From Opeltia flavorubescens (Eukaryota; Ascomycota; Lecanoromycetes; Teloschistales; Teloschistaceae): 64,000 bases of DNA. A model generated the notes under the pieces. The model did no database searches and was not told the DNA's origin. It worked only from the letters and a program-made list of their open reading frames with translations. Where the stretch lies: positions 1,302,001-1,366,000 of the forward strand of contig KE546977.1 in the NCBI GenBank assembly GCA_000442125.1. The letters are read 5' to 3'. This document shows positions 45,184 to 57,319 of this stretch, piece after piece (the stretch's first letter is position 1; each line of letters opens with the position of its first letter). The translations under genes and the position numbers were made by a program.

Positions 45184-48100
45184 ATGGCCGCCCTAATGTT
45201 AACGACCGAGCTCTCAACTTTGATCCAGGATTCCAAAAGGAAAAACCCGGATCTTCGAAATGTAAAATGATTCCACGAGGCGATCTAATCTTGAATGCTG
45301 TTCGATACTGATTGACTTGACTTGACAAATAGGCGGCTGATAAATCATTGAATGACCTGAAAGCTCTGCCGAATACGTCTGAAGCGCAGCTTGCAGCAGG
45401 TCTGAGGTCCGGTTCAATTCATATTATCTCCAAATCTGACTTGTGAAGAGACCTAAGGAATCGACCGGGGTTCGTCAAGCCTTTTGTGATAGCATGTCGA
45501 ACAGGCAACTCAAGATATGCAGCAAGCGGGATCAACTGCTTGCTACGCCTAATAGTTTCCAATGGGCTTTCACCCAATGCGTTGAAGGAAGTCCTGGACG
45601 CTTTCCGAGAATGCACAAATCTAGGTCCTGATGCAATACCGAAGCCGACCTTGTCTTCTGGCTAACGAAAGACAGCCCTCGAGGTCCAGCTCAAGGTTCT
45701 TCAAGCGCTGCCCACTCTGCTGCAGAATTATTCGAGCAGTTTGGAGGGAAACCTTCTTGTATCTGCATTTCAAGTCTGCTTTTTGTTGCACGGTAGCAAG
45801 ACATCCGTGGTATCAAATACAGCCGCAGCTTCTTTACAGCAGCTTCTCGCCGTTACTTTCGAGAAAGTGACTGATCAAGATGGTGAAGCTGAGTCTACGA
45901 TTCTGCATATGCAAACTTCTAACAGAATCCAGAGACGTCTTCCTCTGATGCGTCTTCAGTTGTTGTTCCAATTGAAGATGGTTCAATTCCGGTCACAAGT
46001 GCCGCAGCTGATGCTTACCACGTCAGTCAAACGCCCCAGATCCCTATCGGAATTACTGACGGTTGAAAACGTCAGTTGCTAGATGATATTTGTCTACTCA
46101 CAAGTGGTATGCAACCAAATGTTCTTCACGGTTCGATCTTGAACGGTGCTTTTGGGCTCGAGCTCATAGAGTCATCCTTGGCTACCCATATCGATACTGT
46201 CAGCAAGCATGGTGAACAAGTCTACGTCTTACGTAACCGGTTGATGCCATTCATTATTCAAGTTTTATCCGAGAAAGCCAGCTTCTCAGTCACAGTTCGC
46301 TCGATACGAGTACTTCGTTTGCTAACAGGTCGATTGCTGCCAGCGATGGCTCTGGAGATAGAAATCGCGATCGACCTCTTGAACCACTCACTCGATCCCA
46401 AAGCTTCACCAGAATGGAAGCGGGTTCTTTGTCTCGAATTCTTTCGCGAAGTTCACGGTGATCCGAAGCTGATAAGGACCATCTATGCACAATATGATGA
46501 GCGAGAAGGCAGGAAAAACCTCGTTGGCGAACACCTTGCCACTTTGGTGCGACTGGCAGCCGAGAAACCCACTGTAACAGGACTGGGACAGCAAATATCC
46601 GATACCGAGGTACATCGTAGACTCTCAGCGGAACAGATCGCCGTCGAGTCAGGTGGTATTACCGGTACAATCGCCACCCCTTCATTCGAGGTCAACCTAG
46701 ATAAACCTGGTCTTAACGTTCAGTGGAGTACCATCCGAACACCTTGCATAGACTTATTAGACAAGTCAGAAGCGCCCAACTTGCCTGCAACGTACATCTA
46801 CGTCTTGGTGCTCACATGTATCAGCAGATTTTCTGAAGGCTTGGCTAAGTTCATACTCCCATTCACAATCATAAATGACAGCATTTCGAAAAGGAGGCGA
46901 GTGCCAACATCAAGCGGACCTAGCCAACAAGACGTAGGGGCGAAGGACGTGAGAGAGGAAAAACTTGGAATGGACTCCATGCAGTCTTACACTGAGTCGA
47001 ACCAGTCGGAAGGGAACTATCCTATCAATCCTTTGGAGCTCAAAGACCACGAGCAGTACGGCCAGATTTGCACGTCAGCTTCTATGGTTGAGGATTGTTG
47101 GCCTGCTCTACTTGCTACCTCATCTACATTCTTCAACGCTTCTCTAGATTCTGAATATCTGCACATGCTCATTAAATCATTCCAAAAGCTCACCCAGGTG
47201 GCTGGTCTTTTATATCTTGAAACCCCAAAAGACGCCTTCCTCACAGCACTTGCAAAACACGCTGTACCGACACCCACTGGAGATTTGTCAAGGACTCCAA
47301 CCTTAGGAAGTCACGAGAACAGCGATACTGATGATGAAGAAGATCGACATGAAACCGAGGACGACTCGAGCACTGCACGTCGTACGTCTCCCAGAAACTC
47401 GAAAGAAGCTGTCCTGCGGTTAAACCCCATCACAACGCGCAACCTCCTCTGCCTCCGAGCCTTGCTGAACCTCGGTATTGCTCTTGGGCCTGTTCTAAAA
47501 CAATCGTGGATGATCCTACTAGAGACGCTTCATCAAGTCGACTGTAGACTTATTGCTTCTCATCGACACGACTTGAAAGGTTCTCGAGCACAAGGTGAGG
47601 CTAAGTCTGAAGACAATGCACTCAACAACGAGAAAGACGCGGTAGAAATGGCAGTAAGACGGTTATTCCAAAGTACGTGTGATTTGCCAGATCAAGCATA
47701 TCACGAAATCCTGGAGTGCTTTTCTACGCTGGCTTACAGTGTTTCTGATCTTATTGGGCAACCAAACCGTAGATTTCAAACTGCCGCACCGGATCTGCTA
47801 TCTCCTCAGGCTGCCACTCCGCGACATCGCCGCTTTCCCAGCCTGAAAGCGAACAAAATTGTGGCTTCAAATGATAGTATGCGGATACTTGATAGAATTG
47901 ATCAAATTGCCCACTATAATCTTCATCGACTGTCCCGGAGCAAACCATCCGGCTCCAATTGGACGATTTTAATGAACGTGTTCACTGATCATCTAAGTTC
48001 CACCATTATTGTTGTGGATGTCCGAATCAGCGCCGCTAGGAAGCTTAATGACATTCTCGATCGTCTTGTAACTTCGACGAATGACGCGGACATAGAGGTG

Positions 48101-50605
48101 CAGAATGAAGTAACCATCCGGTGTCTGGAAGCGTTGGAGACAATGATCTCTTCTATATGGAGACAAAACGCTACCAAAAGCTCCTCCAACTGTAGTCTTG
48201 AAATCCATGCGATGGGACTGGAGACGCTAACCTCAATCCTCGAACAACGTGGAGATGTCCTCCGTTCAGGGTGGGACGTAGTGTTCAATATCGTTACAAG
48301 TGCCCTGAGAATGACCGAGNAACCAGCAGCTCAGAGCGATACGAAGGAAACATCATTGGCTGCATCCGTACCCAAGTCGCCCAAGCTGATTCGGTTATCG
48401 TTCGCCTCACTGCAATTAGCCTGTTCAGACTTCTTGACAGTAATTCCCAATCGTCATTTCCCGGCTTTGCTGGATACCCTCTCGTTCTTCTGTTCTCAGA
48501 CTCAAGATTTCAACATCTCTCTTACAGTGAGCATGATTTATATTCATCCACTTGGAATGAAGCTCTACTGACAGGTTCGGACTCAGAGCATGGCCTTTTT
48601 TCGTAATTTGTCGGACTTCCTACAGTTGGAGGACAAAGACTTCGATAGAACCTTTACCGAGGCGAACATGACCGAGACGGAAAGTGAGATTTTTGAACCA
48701 ATTGATGTAAAGGGAGATAGCACCTCACCACCGAACGTTTGGGTCTCTTTACTTCTCCACTTGGCGCGTCTCGTCACGGATGATCGTGTCGAAGTCAGGC
48801 ATAGTAAGCGCAATGAAAAGAAAACCCCCCAAAGCACGATGCTCACTTGATTAGGTGCACTGCATACGATGTTCGGAATAGTTGATACCTGTGGTGAACG
48901 TCTTGATGCGGAAGCTTGGATGTTGTGCTTCCAGGTCGTCTTTTTGAGGCTGTTGTCAACTACGGAGAAACTGCTTCAGTCGGGAAGAAATGTCGAAGGA
49001 GACGAAGAGCCTCCTTGGGACGACACGGCCATCATTCTCGTTCAGAGGCTATCTAAGATATTCATGCAGGCTCTTGGAACGGGGTCCGTCCACAGTAAAT
49101 TTTCCAATCTATGGACTCAAATTTTGACAAGATACGCCAAGTTACTGGAAGTCGGATCGTTGGACCTCGACAAGACTATTTTTACTGCAATTACAGAGAT
49201 TCTTGCTACAAGCGGGAAGGAGGCTATTCGTCGGAAGAGTTCTCACGACCTGGTGTGGGCTATATGGCGAGAGCATGATCCATCGCATCGTGATCTGCAT
49301 GGAGCTTGTAGCAATCATGATGCATTGACAGCGTATCTTCAGTACATTTGTCAACTACATAGGCTTCTTGACGAAGGATTTGACACACATCAAGCAGAAG
49401 CTGTCATGTCCAATCTCAGACTATGTATTACCCGATCTACGCATGTACGCTACGGATCGGATCTCGATGAGATGACTGCAGTGCAGAAGCTTGTCCTTGA
49501 AATCATGAAGCTGATAACAAGTTCACCTTCGGGAATATTGGTCAAAATTGTGGAAGAGTATGGATTCTTGGTCGATCTAGCCTTCCATGGGAGGGTAGGT
49601 CCGATCACGAAAGGGAAGACATTCATCGCTTTGTCAAGAGCTGCAATGACTGAGCTCGAAGGTTTTGTAAAAGAGCATTGCATTAGTCCCGATACTCCGA
49701 CAGCTCACCTACTTTTCATATCACTTCGTGCACTAGATCTGCCCATCAGCTTCAAATACCAGCTGCAGCAAGACGGTAAAGGGATCCCCACATGGAAATT
49801 GGCCACCTCGACAGCATTATCCCTAGTCAACCGAGACCTATTGGACCGATGTAGGGAGAACGACCCACGTACCCAGGATATGTGGTCAACGATTATCGAT
49901 ATCAGTAATAGTATCGCAGCCGCAGATACTGACGAATGCGAATCAATGTCGGTCATCAACGATGACCAAGAATTTGATATCGAGAGCTTCAAGAGGCTGA
50001 CTGCAGCAATTGTACCTATCTTAGGCTCACCGTCAATATCAGACAACGTCCGGCGCCAAGACGTAGAATCTGTGTTTCACCACTCCCTCATCCACGAGCC
50101 TCACCCAGATGATCTCGCTCAACCTGACCAAGAACTACTCGACGGACTCCGAAGCGAGCACGTAGGACGAGTCCAAGATCTCCCTCCTACCTTACGCTCA
50201 AAGATGGCGTATGTCCTTATCGATCAGCTCTTCGACCTCGTAGCCGTGCACGATGGTTCAACCCAACGAGTCAAACTCGCTCAAGCGGCGGCTCCTTACC
50301 TGATCCTTCGGGCAGGCTTAGTGCTCAAAGCATACATCTGCGATCAACCGCTACGGGGACGGATGCCGCAGCCGATATCCGAGAACAGGGAGATGCACTA
50401 TTTTCTAGAGCGCCTGGTCAATCTGGACTCGGAGCCGAGGGCTTTCCCGGATACACTTGGTGTACGGCAGTCGGAGTTTAAGAAGCATCTTTTCTTGCTT
50501 TTTGGGCTGGTCACGAAAGCGCTGAAGGTGGCGAGGAGGGATGAGGATATGAGTGAGGCGTTGAGGAGGGTGTTGGATGCGGTGGGAGCGGACTTTGGGC
50601 TTTGA
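45184..50605 (+). CDS. MON2: Mon2 endosome/trans-Golgi scaffold protein
   Basis: Eight exons are seen: 45184-45261, 45333-45399, 45451-45624, 45676-45882, 45933-46021, 46076-48526, 48575-48803 and 48855-50605. They total 5046 bases, or 1681 residues. Mon2 is a large Arf-GEF-like protein without a Sec7 domain. It acts with Dop1 and the flippase Neo1 in retrograde endosome-to-Golgi traffic. The DCB-like N-terminus reads ELSTLIQDSKRKNPDLRNAA, LKALPNTSEAQLAADL, KPFVIACRTGN and LEVQLKVLQALPTLLQNYSS. The HUS region has FGLELIESSL and LRNRLMPFIIQVLSE. The C-terminal Mon2 region has FFRNLSDFLQLED, RVEVRHSALHTMFGIVD and EAWMLCF. Three introns use GTC donors. An undetermined base at 48320 falls on the first position of codon NAA. 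All eight joins agree in phase. Confidence 0.95.
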
Positions 50606-50851
50606 GCTTTGCAATCATGTTTCCTTTACTATATCTGCTACCTAGCGAAATTACAAATTTTGTGGAAGCCGAAGCAGAGACAGTGTTACACGATACATGA
50701 TCATGAGTTGATTCGTTGGTTTAAGCTATGTCAATCGAATCCCCGAGCCTCATACACCATCTCCTCCCGAGTGCTGCTTCCTCCAATCCATTAACTTCAT
50801 GAAATTTAACCCAATTCCGATATCCCAAATTTACATCCCAGGTCAAAAAAC

Positions 50852-51169
50852 TCATTTAAATCCTACATTCCTAACCGTTCCATCCTCCGCTAAATACACA
50901 TTTAACCTTTCAGCACTAAAATCCTGTGTAACCACATCCCCCTCCTCTATGATCCGATGGTCCTGGGGTAAGTCGGATTTGTTGAAGGAGAGGTTGTTGG
51001 AGGGGGAGGAGGTTGTGAGGGTTTTTCCGAGGAGGGTGGTAGTCCAGTGGGAGAGGTTGGGGTTGGGGTTTTGAGAGGATGGGGCGGAGGAGGGGTTTTG
51101 AGAGGATGGGGAGGTGGAGGTGGTGGATGATGTGGTGGTGGGGTTGAGGTCGGGGATGATGAGTGGCAT
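50852..51169 (-). CDS. Peptidase inhibitor I78-like protein
   Basis: This is a single exon of 105 residues from ATG at 51169. The C-terminal 45 residues carry the I78 pattern: DLPQDHRIIEEGDVVTQDF then SAERLNVYLAEDGTVRNVGF, that is, a proline-rich loop, an acidic turn and the terminal R-L-N-V-x-x-x-x-x-G-x-V. Members inhibit serine peptidases and are common as small fungal proteins. The first 50 residues are Pro/Ser/Thr/Asn-rich low complexity. There is no signal peptide, so a cytosolic or vacuolar target is likelier than secretion, unless an upstream exon was missed. It is convergent with MON2, 246 bases away. Confidence 0.75.
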   Translation of the reverse strand: MPLIIPDLNPTTTSSTTSTSPSSQNPSSAPSSQNPNPNLSHWTTTLLGKTLTTSSPSNNLSFNKSDLPQDHRIIEEGDVVTQDFSAERLNVYLAEDGTVRNVGFK

Positions 51170-53737
51170 TCTGCTCGGGAATGAGGGGGGTCTTGGGGTG
51201 TTTGGGGGCGGTGGGGATGGTGAAGTGGAGGGTTGATGATGGTGGAGGGGCGGGTTGAAGTTCGTGGGGTGGAGATGAGGTGGAGATGGAGATGGTCATG
51301 TACAAGTTATTGGACGAAGACCAAAATGAGGCCATCACGCCCCCGAGATGGCTTCGTCATCCGATGGTCACGGGACGTGAATTCCATATCTCAACATCAC
51401 GTTCATTTCTCAATCATTCTAGGGCAAAAGGAGTTAACTTTTGAAGCGTACGCAGGGAACTTCCGGTGCATGCTTCTTGTTTGTAAGCATCGGACTTATT
51501 CTGAAGGCGTTATGAATGAATGAGCTGGGGGTTTATGGGAGAATACGGATTTGTGATTGAGAGTCACGTGATTGATTAGTCTTGGCACATCTTGACTTTT
51601 TATCTTTCCAGGTGATTCGAGAGCAGCGTGTCGTGGTGAGCGAATACAACTGAAAAAGGTAGACAAATGGCACATAATGTCCTCCGACTTCCTAGCCACA
51701 ATTGAAGCATTTTGCATCACATATGGTGCATTTCTGGTGGGAATCAAAACATCGCAATCTTCTCTATTCACTTCCTTCTCCCTCCCGAGGGGTTGCCTCT
51801 CCATCCTACCGATGATTATTGGAGTAAGGCATCCTGATCTGTCGTCCGGACTTGTACAGCTGCGGGCTTCACGGAAAGAGGGGTTTTACTTTGCCGTAAT
51901 GACGGCCAACGTTCCACCACACACATTTTCTCCAAAGCGCCAAGGAAGACAACCCGCGAGGCAGACTTTCAATGGTGTGGACGGACACACCACATTATCC
52001 ACACGCTGGATTCTCATCTGTCGGATGTATGACTGCTCTCAGTGTGATATCCGATGCAATGCAATCGGGTCCTGTAAGTACGGTTGTTTGTCTCGAAGTC
52101 TCGAATGCGTTGGTGTGAATTGATAGCAAGTCGCCGAGAACGAGCCACATCAGCACTAGCCGTGCTGGAAGGCCGTTTCACTAAGTTCTGTGATGGTGTT
52201 CTCATTACTTCCTGCAGGGGTATGGAGTCGGCAGTCTGCATGTAAGCGGACCCGTGCGTGCCGTGCTCGTGGTTCATCAATTAATGTTATTGGCTTGATT
52301 ATGTATTCCGATACTGCGAGATATTTTACCATCCATTTCCTTCCTCAACCCCTCTTCACCCGTTCTGGGCGAGAATGTTCGGAGTCGAAGGTACTACCCT
52401 TTTAGTATGACAGAGCCCATCCTTTACTATTCTAAACCCCTCATATTGAATCATGATATACTTTTTCTGATAACTCGAGAGGTGAGGTTTCGCTGCTAAA
52501 CCTGATTGGAAGATTGTTCTATTGGCTATTCAAACATCTATAAATGTTTTAGAACCGTCCGCGAAGTACTTACGCGCGTGAGAGGTTGCAGTATTTTCTT
52601 TGTCATGAATGGGTCTACTGCCATGTCAAGCTTCTAAGTGATCGAGTATCAATATTCCCTGGTATCATGGAGAATCCTCAGCAGTTTCATCAATTCCACC
52701 TAAGATCACTGCATGGCCATGGGCTAGGTTTTGATAGTCCATATGTCGTAAATCGTTCGGTACGATTGACGCCGATGCTCCAGTATATAAGGTATGGAAA
52801 CCCCCTTGTAAAGGATACATTTTCACCAATAATCCAGAGTCGAGGGCTCCATTACACTCACCCTTACCTTCTTGTTTTCAAGGCTATAATGTCTACTCGA
52901 CTTGGGTGAGAAGGGCGTTGGCAGGGTTTTCAAACGTCTTGGCCCATCTTCCTCGACCTTATGGGTGAAGCGTTTTAGTCCTGGAATAAGAATATTTGGA
53001 CTGCTGGCCCAAGGGCCGCTAATATCTCCGAAGAGACAGGGGCAAGGGACAATTAGCGGAAAGATTGTAAGCGAGTTGATTGCTGGGTCTGGTGAATCTA
53101 ATTCTTTGCATGTAGGTACGCTGCTGCATCTGCGAGGTAGGTGCGGCAGGACAACGCGACCTTGCCTAAATGCTCATGTGACGGCTAGAGATGGAACCAT
53201 CATGTAAAGCAGCCTGGCACGGATTTTTGCCTTTCTGTATTTCGACGTCACCTTGCACCTCCGATTTCACCAATCACTCGTGGCGCTAGGCGAGTTTCTT
53301 CACATCCTGAGCTTGTGCAAACTCTTTCCCGCACCGTTGCACCGCAGCTGCATCGAGAGATCAGCGCGCTGGTTCGAACGCGCCGCACCGAAGAATGGTA
53401 CATGCAACTCAATGCACTTCCTTTCAAAAGATTAACATTCTCTAGATTGCTTCTTTCTCTTCTTACCCCACTGTCCAGTGGTTGTGGCGCAGCTACTTAT
53501 CGCTGCCGTGAACCTTTGAGTCGAGATCCATCCAGGAATTGGCGGCTCGAGGCCCGAAGTACTCTTTATCTACTTTAAGGAGAGTTCCATATCAGAGCAG
53601 ATGTCTGTGTGCGATTTGACGAAGTCAAGGTTTTCCGAGTATCCAATCTTTCTTGGCCTTGCACTCGCTCAGCTATCGCCTCAAAATCTTTTCCTGCATC
53701 TGTCTAGCCTCGAGAGGTCCGGACGCTGTGTCGGAAA
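51170..53737. other. Long gene-poor stretch
   Basis: This is 2.6 kb without a supported gene. The largest frame (51677-52123, plus, 148 codons) lacks motifs. A stretch around 53240-53440 has one frame with protein-like words (QTLSRTVAPQLHREIS) but no start or splice support. The right end should be the promoter of the rhodopsin-like gene. Confidence 0.45.
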
Positions 53738-55055
53738 ATGGGTGTTCTCGGCCTAGAAGGCAATCCGCGAGGTGCTTATGTCGTCAATTTCAGCATAGCC
53801 GTCGCTATCATTGATACACTGGCGGTAGCCTTACGGCTTGTTGCCCGTCACCGAAGCAAAGCAGCGTTTGCTGCGGATGACTGGTGGATTGTCGGGAGCT
53901 TGATTCCACTTTACTGCATGCTAGCAGCCGGTATAACACGTAAGCTTCCAAATATCTGGCTGATAGACTGTTGGCTCACCGTTGTGGTCCAGTAACGGTC
54001 GTTGGAGGGTTGGGCCGAAGTATCACAGAACTTTCCCTAACCCAGCTTTCAACATTTCTCAAAGTAAGTTGAGAGGATACGCTGCTGTGTCAGAGGGTGT
54101 CGTTAACCTTGTCTCTATAGATCACGATGTGCTCCATGCTTACATATTCGCTCACGCTTACCTCTGTCAAAATATCGCTTCTTATTTTGTATCGGCGGAT
54201 ATTTGATACCGCAGCCTTCAGAAAGAAATCTCTGGTGGTCGGCATTGCATGCATTGTGTGGTGGGTGGTTGAGGTTTTCATGGAGGTTTTCCAGTGCCAT
54301 CCATTTGCCGCCGCGTTCGACCCAACGAGCCTGTTCACCGACCGATGTATCGATATTCAGAGTTTTTACATTGGAATCACAGCTTCCAACATAGGTCTCG
54401 ATGTCATATTGTTTCTGCTTCCTTTGCACATGGTATGGAAATTGAAGCTTTCTGCCAAGCAGAAGATTGCTTTGTCTGGGATATTCTCGATAGGTCTCCT
54501 GTAAGTTTTCTCGATGAGTCTTTACTTGACAGCTGATTNTTTGTCACTCAGCGCATGTATTGCTGGTGCTATGCGGATTAGATTCGTACTAAATCTTAAG
54601 GAGGTCGATATCACTGGTACGTTTTCCTATATGGAGCTATGTGCTTGATCGCTCATTCCTTTCAAGGTTCGTCAGCCGAAGGATATCTCTGGAGCCAGAT
54701 TGAACCAGCTACCGCTATCCTCTGCGCTTGCCTGGTCACTTACAGGCCTCTATTCGCCAACATATCTTTTTCACTCCCCAGCAGACTTACATCGTTCTTG
54801 AATTTCAAAAGGGGTAGCAGTAGTGGAAGCGATGTAGAAGATGACAACACTTATGAGCGACGCCTTCAATACCAGTCGCCGACTGCGCATGGTCTACACA
54901 CGCCAACGACCTATCAAGATGTGCACGCAAAGGTCACCAAAAACGGCGTTCACATTATTGAGGTTGGACACGGAAGACTTGGCTCGATGGCCACTTACAA
55001 AGCTGGGAACCCGGAAATATTACGGACTGCGAAAGCCAATGCGGGTACAGTATAA
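53738..55055 (+). CDS. Fungal rhodopsin-domain (PTH11-like) integral membrane protein
   Basis: Five exons are seen: 53738-53939, 53993-54063, 54121-54500, 54552-54616 and 54667-55055. The introns are 50-57 bases, and 1107 bases give 368 residues. Seven hydrophobic helices fit the Fung_rhodopsin superfamily (PF20684), whose members include PTH11-related receptors that sense surface or host cues at the plasma membrane. Features seen are an early RLVARHRSKAAFAADDWWIV (the ADDW hallmark), GGLGRSI after helix 2, SVKISLLILYRRIF in helix 3, CIDIQSFYIG before helix 5, LPLHMVWKL after it, and a late EGYLWSQIEPATAILCACLVTYRPLF. The extracellular cysteine-rich CFEM domain of Pth11 itself is absent. The cytosolic tail of about 110 residues is Ser-rich. 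One undetermined base (54539) lies in intron 3. Confidence 0.92.
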
Positions 55056-56605
55056 TGTAATTCATCGAGATTTGAAGCTTCGAATTCTCGATAAAGAATG
55101 GACCAGAAAGCCGAGAAAAAGATAAAGAAAGGGCATGGATAGTCACCGTTCCACAGGTAATGTCGAAGTAAAAGGCAGCTACGATGTTCTACGTTTAGCA
55201 TCCGTTGTTCAGTAATCCGGAAGAACAGTAATCTTAGGTTGATGGAGGAAAGACTGTGATGGCTCTGCAGTCTCTATGTCGCATCTATCAAATCTTTCTC
55301 CGTTCTTGCTCTCTCTACGTTCCTCAAGAACTAGGAGAAACAATCACAAGACTGGAACATACATGTCTTCGATAATCTCTAAGCGCTTTTTCAAGTAATA
55401 CCAAATGGTCTCCGAGACTCAAAAAGATTCATTAGTCATCCATCACTTTATCAACCTCGCTGACGAGAGAGAGTTCCCATCCATCAGCCACCAAAGGATG
55501 TATCACGAGATCAATATTCATGGAGAATCGATACCAAGGCCGCGGACAAATTCTATTCGCCCCCGGTAAGAGTACTTACTTCCATACCTTCCATACAATG
55601 ATATATGATGGAAGATTCGTAATAAAAATGACTATGAAATAAATCGATCTCAATAAGGGGAAGTTTAATTATATTATCCTATTCATCAGCCAGTTCGCAA
55701 TACATGATGAACCACAGAGATTATGAGCGCCCAAGATGTACTAGTGCCGAGCGAATCGGGCGTAGTGTTTGGGAGAAGAATTTAGCAAACGCAAAACATC
55801 GAGTAATTTTGTATGTGCAGAAATTCGAGCTCGGAAGATCCGAATTGGATCTCGAATAGCAGGTAGTTCTTGTTGCGTTGGGCATACTTTTAACTTTTTT
55901 TGTCGTCAAAGGTCGCGCAGTTTTGGAGCTCTGCAATAAAGGTCTTTTCTTCAAGGTTCAATTGCTTTTGCTTTTGCTTCAAAGATTAACGTATTATCCT
56001 TGGATTCTACTATCGTGTGTACTGTCAGATTCAGAGATACCACAGAAGGTGCGCTCGTTGTGTACCCTCTGTATCTTACTTCGGACATTGGTATCATCAC
56101 CACGCTGTCAGCTATCGAATTGAGTGCACTTTTAATGACTGCCTATTTGGATATTGCGGATCATTCCGATGGCATGAGGCTTACCTTGGATAGACACTTG
56201 TGAAATTTATGATGGAAAGATTATTCATGATTTTCCGAGCGGTTTGTAAGTGGTTTCGTCCAAAACATGAGAAATTCCTGTACCCAAATTGTCACTGCCA
56301 GTCAATATTCAGCACAATTCTATCCGCTTTGGCGGTGTCGTCATGTATACGCTGATTTTGTCTGCCGAGGGTGTCGTTTCTCGTTTCATCGCTATTCCTA
56401 GTGTCTGTGTGATGGGATAGCCTGCCGTGCCACTTCTTGTTGACCTTTTTTTTCCTGCTCTCGGTCCATGCGCGCAAGGCGGAGTTTCTAATCAAAACCC
56501 AGCTAAATGTCGAAACATTGCTTTCGTCTGCCATTGGAGAGTTCACGGTCTCGGCCAAGAATCTAGTTTGTCGCGCAGGGTCCGACGCTATGACGGCTTT
56601 GCGAC
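55056..56605. other. Gene-poor stretch
   Basis: This is 1.55 kb with no supported gene or repeat. An upstream signal-peptide exon for the next gene may lie near 56437-56490, where one frame is strongly hydrophobic (LTFFFLLSVHARKAEF), but it has no ATG and no clear splice. Confidence 0.45.
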
Positions 56606-57319
56606 ATGTTTATGCGCCTTTACAACCTCGGATCCCGAGATACGCGATTCGCATCTCATCGTTTTACAATTACCACCATTACGTTTCAACAAGGAAACAG
56701 CAATAGAACATGTCGACCGCCGCACGTATGGTATTTCGAAATCATGGTCCATATACCATCGGATTCTCGGACAGATCAAGAACGAGATATCAATTTCAAC
56801 GATGACATGAGAATAATCCCCCCAACACAGAACCACATCTCGACGAATGATCAAGAGAGAGAAATGTACATCAACCCCGCCGTAGCCCTCGCCGCCTTCA
56901 ACGCTTCCTCCTCGCACCTTCTTCACACCCCCACCTCGCCTTTCCTCCCCCAAGCAATCCTCTGCTACGACAAACGCTACGCTGCGAAAGACATCGCCTA
57001 CACCGAATGCGAACCCATCGTCACCTACAAGATCGCCACCGGTCCTCGCCCCGCCACACCCATATTGTTCAGCCGTCAGCCCGTCCCGGGCACGGCAATG
57101 GTCCTCAATCGCGTGCCCAAGAACTGGGAGTCGCCCCCGGGCCGCTGCAGAGTGGGCATCGATGTACCGGGCACGAGCGTGGAGCAGACTAGTCTTTTGG
57201 AGATACAGGCGGCGGCGAGGGCGATTCTGATGAAGTGCGTGCTGGCGGAGCCGCATATGGGGGGGATGACGTTTATTGGGGCTACGGGGAATTTGTTGGT
57301 GGATGTTTTGGGGGTGTGA
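56606..57319 (+). CDS. Probable small secreted-type cysteine protein, N-terminus uncertain
   Basis: The open frame from ATG 56606 gives 237 residues. Only the part from about residue 95 looks coded. It holds ILCYDKRYAAKDIAYTECEP, PRPATPILFSRQPVPG, RCRVGIDVPGTS, LEIQAAARAILMKCV and GGMTFIGATGNLLVDVLGV. This four-cysteine layout (C..YD..C, then C-x-V-x-V, then A-A-x-x-I-L-x-x-C-V, then GG) is familiar from small secreted ascomycete proteins of unknown function. No signal peptide is visible at this start, so the true first exon may lie upstream, or the gene may have lost it. The neighbours at 58651 and 60788 share parts of the pattern. Confidence 0.55.
   Translation: MFMRLYNLGSRDTRFASHRFTITTITFQQGNSNRTCRPPHVWYFEIMVHIPSDSRTDQERDINFNDDMRIIPPTQNHISTNDQEREMYINPAVALAAFNASSSHLLHTPTSPFLPQAILCYDKRYAAKDIAYTECEPIVTYKIATGPRPATPILFSRQPVPGTAMVLNRVPKNWESPPGRCRVGIDVPGTSVEQTSLLEIQAAARAILMKCVLAEPHMGGMTFIGATGNLLVDVLGV

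Noticed and set aside
45405-45420. B-box-like GGTTCAATTC suggesting a tRNA
   Set aside because: It falls in the second intron of MON2. No cloverleaf arms or A box are seen around it.
51677-52123. 148-codon plus-strand open frame in the 51-53 kb gap
   Set aside because: No motif, no signal peptide and no splice support. Composition is like the surrounding non-coding DNA.
53315-53578. Arg/Leu-rich plus-strand open frame with protein-like words
   Set aside because: It begins with GTG rather than ATG, no upstream exon could be joined, and the C-terminal half loses coding character.
56588-57256. 222-codon minus-strand open frame
   Set aside because: It is fully antisense to the plus-strand cysteine protein, is arginine/glycine-rich, and lacks family motifs.
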